DNA from: Udaeobacter sp963725505
GTDB lineage: Bacteria; Verrucomicrobiota; Verrucomicrobiia; Chthoniobacterales; UBA10450
Direction of reading: 5' to 3'
Length of the DNA: 64,000 nt
NCBI GenBank assembly: GCA_963725505.1
Contig: CAVRYN010000007.1
Location: 310,001 to 374,000 of the forward strand
The position numbers and the translations under genes were made by a program. The notes beneath the pieces are model-generated. The model was not told the origin of the DNA and did no database searches. It worked only from the letters and a program-made list of their open reading frames with translations. The number at the start of each line of letters is the position of its first letter. The stretch's first letter is position 1. This document shows, in pieces, positions 1 through 7,522 of the stretch.

Positions 1-47
1 GCCAGATATCAAGTTGGTTGCCAATCAAGATGGCGCCTGCTTTCATC

Positions 48-120
48 GGTAGGGCGCGTCACTCCGTGCGCGCCGTCTTCGTGAATCCCACGCGGCGCGC
101 AGAGGACTGCGGCCCCTACC
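48..120. repeat. Dispersed palindromic element with GGTAGGG/CCCTACC ends
   Basis: The stretch opens with GGTAGGG (48-54) and closes with its exact reverse complement CCCTACC (114-120). The interior is GC-rich and self-complementary (GGCGCG against CGCGCC). The same end pair bounds a shorter element at 60254-60307, and single left ends occur at 9134 and 63921. It carries no credible reading frame, so I read it as a dispersed intergenic repeat rather than a gene. Confidence 0.55.
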
Positions 121-130
121 GAGAAAATAA

Positions 131-162
131 CGAGGGCCCCGCGGTTGCCCGCGAAGCCCTCG
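131..162 (-). terminator. Rho-independent terminator of the response-regulator gene
   Basis: CGAGGGC (131-137) pairs with GCCCTCG (156-162), with an inner GCGG/CCGC pairing. Read on the minus strand, the hairpin is followed by a T-rich tract (TTATTTTCTC). It lies 17 bases beyond the stop of the regulator gene, which fits an intrinsic terminator. Confidence 0.6.
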
Positions 163-178
163 CGCAGCTAGCAATCTT

Positions 179-1015
179 TTACGTTTCCGTCGTGACTGGC
201 ACGACAGGTAGCAGCTTCGGTCGGTAACCGGCGCGTCGGAAAATATGCTCTTCTTGACCGAGGCTTTGCTCCACCCATTTGGCAGCGCGCTCGCGCACTT
301 CGTCGCTGGAGCGCAGACGCAGCTTATGTTTGATGTTTTCCCGGTGGCTCTCAATCGTTTTCACGCTCAAATTCAACGACGCCGCGATCTGCCGGGTGCC
401 AAGCCCCGAGCCGAGCAACTGGAAAATGTGCATCTCGCGGTTGGACAACACTTCAAGACAAGTACCTGATTTTAGCGTGTGATTATCTTTCCGGGGCCGT
501 TGAAGCGTTTTACGGAATGCGCGCAAGGCCAACTCCCGGCTCACGTAAATGCCGCCCTTCATTATCTCGCGAACAGCGATCGCCAGCTTTTCGCTGGGCG
601 CTTGTTTCATGACGTAACCGCTCGCGCCCGCGCGCATGGCGCGCTCGGCGAAAACACTTTCCTCGAATGCCGAGTACACCAGGACGCACAGCCTTGGGTT
701 TTGGGTTTTCAGCTCCTTGATCAGTTTTAGGCTGTCTCCCGTGCCCAGCCGCAATGCGGTCACCACAAATTGCGGCTGGCATTCGGCGATCTTTCTCCGC
801 GCGTCCGACACGCTGCCCGCTTCCCCGCACGCCATCATGTCCGGCTGCGAATTCAGATATGCGCTGATCCCCTGGCGGAGGAGCGGTTGCTCGTCCAGCA
901 CGAAGATTCGTATTTTTGCCGGTTCCTCACCAACACGTTCAGAGTAGCGAAGGAGCGAAAGCGACCGACCTTCAACCTCCGACCCAGTGCCCCCGATCTC
1001 AGGGTTAGTCTCCAT
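179..1015 (-). CDS. NarL/FixJ-type response regulator with degenerate receiver (no phospho-acceptor Asp)
   Basis: A two-domain transcription regulator: an N-terminal receiver (about residues 34-155) and a C-terminal LuxR-type helix-turn-helix (about 190-255, with LSNRE and the VKTIESHRENIKHKL recognition helix). The acidic pair (D41, E42), the Thr/Ser switch (S115) and the invariant Lys (K137) are present. At the phosphorylated position, where LDLRLPG is expected, the sequence reads TALRLGTGD, placing Ala at residue 87. This is therefore probably a phosphorylation-independent (pseudo) receiver. The ATG at 1015 leaves about 33 residues before the receiver, so the true start could be further in. 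No sensor kinase is adjacent; the next gene is an ECF sigma factor in the opposite direction. Target genes are unknown. Confidence 0.85.
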   Translation of the reverse strand: METNPEIGGTGSEVEGRSLSLLRYSERVGEEPAKIRIFVLDEQPLLRQGISAYLNSQPDMMACGEAGSVSDARRKIAECQPQFVVTALRLGTGDSLKLIKELKTQNPRLCVLVYSAFEESVFAERAMRAGASGYVMKQAPSEKLAIAVREIMKGGIYVSRELALRAFRKTLQRPRKDNHTLKSGTCLEVLSNREMHIFQLLGSGLGTRQIAASLNLSVKTIESHRENIKHKLRLRSSDEVRERAAKWVEQSLGQEEHIFRRAGYRPKLLPVVPVTTET

Positions 1016-1054
1016 TATTGTTTATCTGTGGTTAGGTCTTGCATCGCCCAAGCA

Positions 1055-1080
1055 GGGCTCCGCGGTTTGCCGCGGAGCCC
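1055..1080. repeat. Perfect 11-bp hairpin upstream of the response regulator
   Basis: GGGCTCCGCGG (1055-1065) and CCGCGGAGCCC (1070-1080) form a perfect stem around a TTTG loop. Neither side carries a good T tract, so it is not an obvious terminator. Its core closely resembles the terminator hairpin at 131-162, so the regulator gene is flanked by two related palindromes. Confidence 0.5.
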
Positions 1081-1294
1081 TTAATGCTGGGTTAGGCGTT
1101 AGACTTTTATTGTTAGTCACTATTTTCTTCGGATTTTTCGGGGTGAAGTTTCGAAAAAAGATTGAAAAATTTGATGTCAATGGCTTCCAAGGATCGTTGT
1201 GGCAGGGCGATATGAAACCATCCAGACGCCCCGGGGGCAGCCGCCTTATCATCAGACTTGCGTAACAACAGCGCAAATGAGATGATCGACGACT

Positions 1295-2062
1295 GTGAGA
1301 CCGGACACCCCCCATGACGGCCGCTGCGATGCTCAGTTCAAGACGACACGCTGGAGCATCCTTTTGTCCTGTGCGGACTCTGGAAGCGATGACGCGGAGG
1401 CGCAGGCTGCACTGGCGGAGCTTTGCAAAATTTATTGGCGACCAGTCTTCGCTTTCATCTGCCGCCAGGGACACTCCGTTCCCGACGCACAGGATCTGAC
1501 TCAGGACTTTTTCGCCAGGGTGCTCAAAGGCCGCCTCCTTCAGTCTGCTAATCAAAACAGAGGGAGGTTCCGGTCACTTCTGCTCAAGGCGTTGCAGCGT
1601 TTCTTGCAGGACGAAGCCGATAAGCGTTCCGCGCGCAAACGCGGCGGCGACATGCGTTTCGTTTCCTGGGATGATTGGATGGCGGAGGCGCCATCGCACT
1701 TGTCGATTCCAGAGCGGGAATCGGATAACTGGTCGCCAGAAAGAATTTTCGACGTGCGCTGGGCGGCGACAGTGGTCGAACGCGCGCTACGGCAATTGGG
1801 CGACGAATGTGAAAAGCGCGGCCGGCGACGCATATTTGATGTCCTGAGCAGTTGTCTCGCTGCGGAGCGAGAAGATGTCTCGTACGCAACATTTGCCAGG
1901 ATACTCGGCCTTGAGGAAACGGCAGTGAAAAGTCTCGTATACCGGTTGCGTGATCGTTACCGCAGTCTGCTCCGCGAAGAAGTCGCCCAAACCGTATGGG
2001 AAGCTAAGGAGATCGACGACGAATTGCGCTATCTCTGCGCGGCCCTGGCTGCCTCGGAATAG
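1295..2062 (+). CDS. ECF-type RNA polymerase sigma factor of the Ser/Thr-kinase-linked kind
   Basis: A 255-residue sigma-70 family protein. FKTTRWS near residue 15, the YWRPVFAFICRQGHS segment and the DAQDLTQDFFARVL helix (sigma region 2) are typical of ECF factors of Planctomycetes, Acidobacteria and Verrucomicrobia. A region-4 helix-turn-helix follows at about 195-235 (YATFARILGLEETAVKSLVYRL). Such factors are commonly encoded beside Hanks-type Ser/Thr kinases, and here a kinase gene starts 328 bases downstream on the same strand. The two may form one signalling pair, though the terminator-like hairpin between them argues against a single transcript. Start is GTG at 1295, because the conserved FKTTRWS motif lies close behind it and no ATG is available in frame upstream. 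Confidence 0.87.
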   Translation: MRPDTPHDGRCDAQFKTTRWSILLSCADSGSDDAEAQAALAELCKIYWRPVFAFICRQGHSVPDAQDLTQDFFARVLKGRLLQSANQNRGRFRSLLLKALQRFLQDEADKRSARKRGGDMRFVSWDDWMAEAPSHLSIPERESDNWSPERIFDVRWAATVVERALRQLGDECEKRGRRRIFDVLSSCLAAEREDVSYATFARILGLEETAVKSLVYRLRDRYRSLLREEVAQTVWEAKEIDDELRYLCAALAASE

Positions 2063-2390
2063 CGCCTTCCCCGGCAAACTCTGCCAAGTCCGTCGTCTCA
2101 TTCGTTCGCAATTCACGTGCGGCGCGCACCTCGCCACGGCGAGCAAGCTGCGTGATGCGGCTTGCTTTTTTCGGCGTGCACGGAGTGATGCGCGCCGTAG
2201 CTTCGGCTGGCAGGACATTGCCCGACGAGATGATCATCCGGCGTGCTGAATTTTGTGTTTCGATGCAATATTTTGAACTGATTGTTTGCACGCAGGAGGG
2301 AGCTAATCATCGAGTAAGAAAGGTGAGAAAAATTCTTAATTTTTACGCTTTGCAATCATTTAAACTCGATCTACGCTCAGAATTCCCTTC
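2063..2390. other. Intergenic gap between sigma factor and kinase genes
   Basis: A gap of 328 bases without a credible gene. It holds a small CTCGCC/GGCGAG palindrome at 2130-2143, the terminator described separately, and an AT-richer segment (about 2250-2385) in front of the kinase gene that probably contains its promoter. I could not single out convincing -35/-10 boxes. Confidence 0.5.
2142..2171 (+). terminator. Rho-independent terminator after the ECF sigma gene
   Basis: AGCAAGC (2142-2148) pairs with GCTTGCT (2160-2166) around an 11-base loop, and the stem runs into six T residues (2166-2171). It lies about 80 bases beyond the sigma factor stop on the same strand. Confidence 0.65.
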
Positions 2391-5219
2391 ATGAGCTCGC
2401 CTGGCGTTTCCATTTCCCTGCATCTCCAGAGTGAGTCGGGCAGTTGTGCAAAATGTGGATTGGCATCGCGCGTTGGTCGCGGTCTTTGTTTGAATTGTCT
2501 TCTTTCCGCAGGTATTCACAGCGAGGGTGAGCAACCGCAGACCGAGGAAACTCTGGACGACCTGCTCCGCAGAATTCACGGACCCGACGCGGACTGGCTG
2601 TTAGGCAATTATCAGATTCTGGAAGAAATTGGACGCGGCGGAATGGGCGTGATTTATCGCGCGCGTCAACGGCATTCGCGACGCATTATAGCGCTGAAGC
2701 GCATTTTATCGTGCCACGCCGATTCGCAGGAGACGCTCATGCGCTTTCGGCGCGAGGCGCAGGCTGCGGCCAAGCTCGATCACCCGAACATTCTGCCCAT
2801 TTATGAGGTAAGCGAGAGCGAAGAGGGGCTGCCCTTTTTCAGCATGAAGTTTGCTGGCGGCGGTAGTTTACTCGAAGCAGTCCCGGCACTGCGCAGCGAG
2901 CCGCGTCGGGCTGTTGCGTTGATGGCCAAAGTGGCGCGTGCACTGCAATATGCCCATGACCAGGGAATCCTCCATCGCGACCTCAAACCGGGGAACATTT
3001 TACTGGACGGCCACAGCGAACCGCTGGTGAGCGATTTCGGATTGGCAAAATGGCTGGAGCCAATCGGCGATTTGACGCGCACACCCAGCATTTTCGGGAC
3101 GCCAGGCTACATTGCGCCCGAACAAGTGAACGGATCAGCGGGAAAACTTACGCCCGCTGCTGACGTATATAGTTTAGGCGCTGTTTTGTTCCATCTGTTA
3201 ACTGGCCGGCCGCCATTCACCGGCGAGCACGCGCTGAAGGTCATTCAGCAGACGACTGAAAAGCCCGCGCCCAAATTGCGCAGCCTGGCGCCGGCACTGG
3301 ACCGCGATCTGGAAACTATCTGTGCCAAATGTTTGGAACGCGAGCCACACGCGCGTTATCGCTCAGCTGGCGAGCTGGCCGAAGATCTTGAACGCTGGCT
3401 CCACGGGCATTCCATTGTCGCGCGCCCAGTTTCGCCGCCGGTCCGTCTCTGGCGGTGGTCGCGACGCAATCCGATTGTTGCTGGAATGGCCGCGGTTTCG
3501 TTGGCCATGGCAACCGCAGTGGCCGTGATGATCTCGAGGGCGCAGATAGTAAGCCCGCCGACTGCAAGTGGGATTGCAGTGTTGCCCTTTGAAAGCTTCA
3601 GTCCGGATAAGGAAAGCACGTTTTTCGCTGATGGCGTCTACAATGGTGTTCTGGCGAAACTGGCGAAGCTCGGCAATCTGAAGGTGATCGACCACAACAG
3701 TGTCGCCAAATATCGCGGCGCGGGCGACACACTGGAAATCGGTCGCGCGTTGAATGTGGCTTACGTGCTTAAGGGAAGCGTGCGCCGGAGCACGGGCAGG
3801 ATCCACATAAACATCCAGTTGCTTGATACGGGCAACGATTCTCAGGTTTGGGCGGAGGAATACGATCGGGAACTGAATGACGTGTTTGCGCTCCAGAGTC
3901 AGGTCGCGCAAAAAGTGGCAGATCGGCTCAGAGTTAATGTCTCATCCACCGAAAAAGCCGCCATCCAACAGCCGCCGACTACAGATCTTATCGCTTATGA
4001 AGCGTACCTCCGAGGCAAAGACCTTCTCAATGACATCGCACTGAGCACACGACAAAAGGAAGATCTGTTTCAAGCCGTCCAACTGCTTGATCAAGCTGTA
4101 GCGCTCGCCCCGTCGTTCTTTGACGCCTACTGCCAGTTAGCGGGAGCCCATGATCGAATATACTTCGGTGGGTTCGACCATACTGATGCGCGTTTGAAAT
4201 TGGCCGAAACGGTAATTCAGTCGATCCAGCGGCTACGCCCGGAATCGGGAGAAACCCATTTGGCTCTCGCTCAGCATTATTACTGGGCGCACCGGGATTA
4301 CGACCGGGCCAGGCAGGAGCTGGTGCTTGCGCACCTGACGTTGCCTAACGAGTCGCGGATCCCACTTTTGGCCGGCTACATTGACCGGCGTCAAGGTCGG
4401 TGGGAGAAGTCGCTCGAAGAAATCGCGCAGGCGTTGGAGCTGAACCCACAGGATTTTTCGGTGCTTCAGCAAATCGCTCTCACATACGAGGCTTTGGGCC
4501 GCTATAAAGAGATGGCTGCGACTCTTGATCGTGTGCTGGCGATCGCTCCAAAAGACGTTCCGAGCAGAGTGCGACGCGCGTTGGTCGATCTTGAAAACCG
4601 CGCTGATCCTAAAGCTTTCCACACAGCAATTGACGCAATTCTGCTGGAGGACCCGAACGTCTCGCTTTGCTTTGTGAATCCATGGCTTTTTGTTGTCTTG
4701 CGTGCACCCGATCCGGCAGCGGTCCAACGCGCATTATTCAACATGACTGACTGTGGATGCTTTGACGAAAATATTCCATTCCCTAGCGGCTGGTGCGAGG
4801 GTCAACTTGCCAAGTGGCGCGGCAACGAGCCGGCAGCTCGAGCGGCGTTCAACAGCGCACGAAACGAACTTAGCCAAACGGTACAAAACCAGCCCGATTA
4901 TGCGGCTGCACTTTGCGCGCTTGGCGTCGTTGATGCCGTACTGGGGAATAAGGAGGAGGCGATTCGCGAAGGTGAACGCGCAGTCGAGTTGACGCCGGTT
5001 AGCAAAAACGCCATCGAGGGCGCGACGCTGGTCCGATATCTCGCCGTGATTTATGCATGGGCTGGTGAAAAAGATCGCGCCATCCAACGATTAGCTGAGA
5101 CAACGTACCTGCCGGGCAGCCACATCAGCTACGGGTATTTGCAACTGCATCCACTTTGGGACCCGCTACGAGCTGATCCACGGTTTGAAGCGATTGTCGC
5201 TTCGCTCGCGCCAAAATAA
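2391..5219 (+). CDS. Transmembrane Ser/Thr protein kinase with TolB-like domain and TPR repeats
   Basis: A 942-residue multidomain signalling protein. A four-Cys zinc-ribbon-like motif (C19, C22, C33, C36) is followed by a Hanks-type kinase domain at about residues 74-340. It has a glycine loop (GRGGMG), catalytic Lys103, HRD at 195-197 with KPGN, DFG at 215-217 and GTPGYIAPE. A single membrane helix lies near 364-385. The outer part begins with a domain resembling the TolB N-terminal/FlgO fold of adenylate-cyclase-like proteins (AVLPFESFSPDKE, VLKGSVRRS, about 395-520). It continues as tetratricopeptide repeats to the end. All catalytic residues are present, so it should be active. Together with the upstream ECF sigma gene it resembles known sigma-kinase pairs. 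The ligand and phosphorylation targets cannot be read from sequence. Confidence 0.9.
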   Translation: MSSPGVSISLHLQSESGSCAKCGLASRVGRGLCLNCLLSAGIHSEGEQPQTEETLDDLLRRIHGPDADWLLGNYQILEEIGRGGMGVIYRARQRHSRRIIALKRILSCHADSQETLMRFRREAQAAAKLDHPNILPIYEVSESEEGLPFFSMKFAGGGSLLEAVPALRSEPRRAVALMAKVARALQYAHDQGILHRDLKPGNILLDGHSEPLVSDFGLAKWLEPIGDLTRTPSIFGTPGYIAPEQVNGSAGKLTPAADVYSLGAVLFHLLTGRPPFTGEHALKVIQQTTEKPAPKLRSLAPALDRDLETICAKCLEREPHARYRSAGELAEDLERWLHGHSIVARPVSPPVRLWRWSRRNPIVAGMAAVSLAMATAVAVMISRAQIVSPPTASGIAVLPFESFSPDKESTFFADGVYNGVLAKLAKLGNLKVIDHNSVAKYRGAGDTLEIGRALNVAYVLKGSVRRSTGRIHINIQLLDTGNDSQVWAEEYDRELNDVFALQSQVAQKVADRLRVNVSSTEKAAIQQPPTTDLIAYEAYLRGKDLLNDIALSTRQKEDLFQAVQLLDQAVALAPSFFDAYCQLAGAHDRIYFGGFDHTDARLKLAETVIQSIQRLRPESGETHLALAQHYYWAHRDYDRARQELVLAHLTLPNESRIPLLAGYIDRRQGRWEKSLEEIAQALELNPQDFSVLQQIALTYEALGRYKEMAATLDRVLAIAPKDVPSRVRRALVDLENRADPKAFHTAIDAILLEDPNVSLCFVNPWLFVVLRAPDPAAVQRALFNMTDCGCFDENIPFPSGWCEGQLAKWRGNEPAARAAFNSARNELSQTVQNQPDYAAALCALGVVDAVLGNKEEAIREGERAVELTPVSKNAIEGATLVRYLAVIYAWAGEKDRAIQRLAETTYLPGSHISYGYLQLHPLWDPLRADPRFEAIVASLAPK

Positions 5220-5238
5220 GAGTCCAGACTGCGGCACC

Positions 5239-5274
5239 CGCCTGTAATGTTCGTCAGACGAACTCCTACAGGCG
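5239..5274 (+). terminator. Long hairpin after the kinase gene, possible terminator
   Basis: CGCCTGTA (5239-5246) pairs with TACAGGCG (5267-5274), and GTTCGT (5249-5254) with ACGAAC (5258-5263). It starts about 20 bases after the kinase stop. There is no strong T tract, so it may instead be a dispersed palindrome. Confidence 0.4.
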
Positions 5275-5385
5275 CGAGATTCATTGTCCGCGCGATATCG
5301 GATGAGTTGACCCCGACTGGGTGAAGCACCGGGGATGTCTGGTTCCTGCTTGACAGCCATTCAAATTACTGATAGACGCGCCCTT

Positions 5386-5724
5386 ATGAATATCGTCAAC
5401 GCAGCTAAACCTACCGTACGTTTGTTCGCCGCAATGCTGGTCACTGTGACCGTCATCGGTCTCAGCACACTGGCAATGCACGCACCTACGCAAACCCAAA
5501 ACCCTGTAACATTGAAAAGCATTCAAACCGACAGGGCAGCAACATTCTACGCCGACAAGAGCCCAGATTGTGCGTGGTTTGTGGAGCTGGTTCTCCCAAC
5601 CGACGGCAAGCTGGCGGCTAGCCGCCCAAGCCCAGATTGCGCGTGGTTTGTGGAGCTGGTTCTCCCAACCGGCGAGAGCAAGCTGATGGCTGAGAACTTG
5701 CAATCAGTCGCAGCGACGCTTTAA
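5386..5724 (+). CDS. Small secreted protein with duplicated SPDCAWFVELVLPT peptide (candidate peptide precursor)
   Basis: A 112-residue protein I cannot assign to a known family. It opens with a positively charged, then hydrophobic segment (about residues 8-31) that looks like a Sec signal peptide or anchor. The C-terminal half holds two copies of SPDCAWFVELVLPT, beginning at residues 59 and 82, exactly 23 residues apart. The only two cysteines lie one in each copy. At DNA level the 42-base copies differ at one position, so the duplication is recent or kept homogeneous. The gene sits just upstream of a membrane-anchored protein and an HTTM-domain membrane protein. That order recalls SdpC (secreted peptide precursor) with SdpA and SdpB, although here the precursor comes first. 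A peptide precursor is inference. ATG at 5386 is chosen because an upstream in-frame extension adds no plausible sequence. Confidence 0.6.
   Translation: MNIVNAAKPTVRLFAAMLVTVTVIGLSTLAMHAPTQTQNPVTLKSIQTDRAATFYADKSPDCAWFVELVLPTDGKLAASRPSPDCAWFVELVLPTGESKLMAENLQSVAATL
5561..5671 (+). repeat. Tandem 42-bp near-identical duplication inside the small secreted protein gene
   Basis: Copy one spans 5561-5602 and copy two 5630-5671, with a period of 69 bases (23 codons). The copies differ only by T versus C at their eleventh base, a silent change. The intervening 27 bases are not repeated. Confidence 0.9.
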
Positions 5725-5751
5725 GCCTGCTAATTAGCTACCGAAGAGAGT

Positions 5752-5775
5752 GCCAGTCCCAAGACTGGGACTGGC
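5752..5775 (+). terminator. Hairpin between peptide gene and downstream membrane genes (attenuator or terminator)
   Basis: GCCAGTCCC (5752-5760) pairs perfectly with GGGACTGGC (5767-5775) around a six-base loop. The following sequence (CGTATTGTGT) is only weakly T-rich. Placed between a putative peptide precursor and its partner genes, it could lower read-through so that the peptide is made in excess. That role is inferred. Confidence 0.5.
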
Positions 5776-5855
5776 CGTATTGTGTACCGAATGGAGGCCA
5801 CGTCTCATTGCCGCTTAGCCCAATCACCAGTCCTTCAGCCACACCGTTTCATGAG

Positions 5856-6455
5856 ATGTGTTCGAAGCGAATTCACGCGGCGTGGTTTGGAATACATTTT
5901 TTTTTACTAACCGCGGTTTGCCTTGCTGGAATATTCTGGTTGATAGCGCAAGGGGCAACTATTTTACCCCCGGCTTGCAACGAGTACGCGCGTAAGGCTG
6001 AGCTGGGTGCAACTTGGTGCCTGGGAAAAGAGGCCGGTTCGTCGAATCCGCTTCGGAGAGGCATCGCAACTTATCTTCATGCCGCTGGCATCCAGGCCGG
6101 CTACAGCTTTTTTGCACCTAACGTTCCAACCAAGCATCGACTCACGCTGGAGCTGTTTTACGACGACGGACGTGTAGAATACGAGTCACCGCATGTGCGC
6201 AGCAAAGCGGCTGCACTACGTTTGGACAGTTTGTTAGACAGGTTGCCCGAGCAGCGGTACGAACCGGTTCGGGAGGTGCTCGTCAAAATGCTGGCGTTCT
6301 CCGTCTGGCGCGAGCACCCGAATGTGAAAAAACTTCGCGCGACGTTCGGATCAGTTAATCCACCTAGTATTACCGAGTTTGAGCAAGGCAAAATGGAAAC
6401 ATTTCAACCGATGTTCAGCTTCGATTTCAGCCTACGTGAAGAGGGAAGACAGTAA
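5856..6455 (+). CDS. Membrane-anchored protein of unknown function, partner of HTTM protein
   Basis: About 199 residues from the ATG at 5856; a TTG at 5808 would add 16. A short basic N-terminus (MCSKRI) precedes one strong membrane helix (about residues 8-34, AAWFGIHFFLLTAVCLAGIFWLI). An exported soluble domain follows. It contains GYSFFAPNVP, then LTLELFYDDGRVEYESP, a strand-rich segment, and a Trp/basic region (FSVWREHPNVKKLRATFG). Proteins with such an FFAPN motif after a membrane anchor are often encoded directly before HTTM-domain genes, as here (50-base gap). By position it is comparable to SdpA of the Bacillus sporulation-delaying toxin system, but I see no clear sequence proof. It could equally be a generic HTTM companion. 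Confidence 0.7.
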   Translation: MCSKRIHAAWFGIHFFLLTAVCLAGIFWLIAQGATILPPACNEYARKAELGATWCLGKEAGSSNPLRRGIATYLHAAGIQAGYSFFAPNVPTKHRLTLELFYDDGRVEYESPHVRSKAAALRLDSLLDRLPEQRYEPVREVLVKMLAFSVWREHPNVKKLRATFGSVNPPSITEFEQGKMETFQPMFSFDFSLREEGRQ

Positions 6456-6505
6456 TTCGCTAAGAGAAGAGAACGAAGGCAACGAAGAACCCTCTGGATT
6501 CAATC

Positions 6506-7522
6506 ATGATCAAATCTTTGTTTCCTTCGTTTTCGGTAAAAGTCTTTGAAAATCCAATTAGCGACGCTATGCTGCCGCTGCGGTCATGGTGGAGACGAGT
6601 GCTGGAATTTCTGTTTCCGCCGGAAACCGACACGTGGCTTGCGGTGTTACGCATCGGCCTTGGTTTGCAAGTGGCCGCCTATACGCTGGTCTTGAGGAGC
6701 GATTGGCACTATCTGTTCGCCAGCAGTGGCAAGGGTCTTGTCGGTCGCGAAGTTGGCGAAGCAATTACTTCTTTCGATAGTCCGTTGATTCCGAAGCTCG
6801 GTTGGCTGATCGCTCTCGGTCGCAGCGTCAACATGAGCGAAGAGGCTGTGCTAAGCCTTGCTTGGGCCTGTTTGCTTTCCGCAGGCTGCTTTTTGTTGCT
6901 GGGACTCTTCTGCCGCCCAGCCGCGATTGTTGGCTGGTTTCTCCATCTTTGCGCGGCTGAAAGCGGAGGGCTACTGGCCTACGGCGCGGATAGTTTTATG
7001 ACCACGGCGCTGTTCTACTTGATGTTGTCTCCACTGCCAGATCGCTACTCCTTTGATCAGTGGGTGATCAAAACAAAACAAAAAAATCCGCAGCTTTTGG
7101 GATTTTGGCGGCGGGTCCTGCAGGTGCACCTGTGCTTTGTTTACTTCATCGGCGGACTGGCAAAATGTCTCGGCAACGGCTGGTGGAACGGCGCCAATCT
7201 CTGGCGCTCGCTGATCCGGCCGCCTTTTAACCTTGTTTCGCCGGATATTCTTGTTCGCTTCAAATATGCTCTGCCTGCGCTTGGAATTTCAATCTGCCTA
7301 CTCGAGGTGAGTTACCCAATTTTCATTTGGATGAAAAAGACTCGCCGCATTTGGCTGGTTTGTATTTTGGCGATGCACGCCGCCATAGGATTAATGATGG
7401 GGTTGTACCTCTTCGCTCTCGTCATGATCGTCATGAATGTAGCCGCATTCGGCACAAACCGGCGAATTGGAACCGCCGCTTCTTATTTCGGCGTAAAGGC
7501 GCCGTTGCCTTCGTCGAGGTAG
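6506..7522 (+). CDS. HTTM-domain integral membrane protein (VKG-carboxylase/SdpB-like)
   Basis: A 338-residue polytopic membrane protein with about eight hydrophobic helices. It shows HTTM-domain hallmarks: TDTWLAVLRIGLGLQVAAYTL at the start, YGADSFMTTALFYLMLSP in the middle, and the QVHLCFVYFIGGLAKCLGN stretch followed by GWWNGANLW. HTTM domains are found in vitamin K-dependent gamma-carboxylase and in SdpB, which helps mature the SdpC toxin. Bacterial stand-alone HTTM proteins are mostly uncharacterised. No soluble epoxidase or carboxylase lumenal domain is attached. Gene order (repeat peptide, anchored protein, HTTM) suggests action on the peptide or its partner at the membrane. The last 40 bases overlap the convergent phosphodiesterase gene. 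Confidence 0.85.
   Translation: MIKSLFPSFSVKVFENPISDAMLPLRSWWRRVLEFLFPPETDTWLAVLRIGLGLQVAAYTLVLRSDWHYLFASSGKGLVGREVGEAITSFDSPLIPKLGWLIALGRSVNMSEEAVLSLAWACLLSAGCFLLLGLFCRPAAIVGWFLHLCAAESGGLLAYGADSFMTTALFYLMLSPLPDRYSFDQWVIKTKQKNPQLLGFWRRVLQVHLCFVYFIGGLAKCLGNGWWNGANLWRSLIRPPFNLVSPDILVRFKYALPALGISICLLEVSYPIFIWMKKTRRIWLVCILAMHAAIGLMMGLYLFALVMIVMNVAAFGTNRRIGTAASYFGVKAPLPSSR

Noticed and set aside
1022..1555. A 177-codon minus-strand frame upstream of the response regulator
   Set aside because: It covers the sigma factor start on the other strand and a hairpin; no domain is recognisable.
5561..5671. The two 42-base direct repeats as a CRISPR remnant
   Set aside because: Only two copies, a 27-base non-variable spacer, and the repeat is in frame in a coding gene; no cas gene is present.
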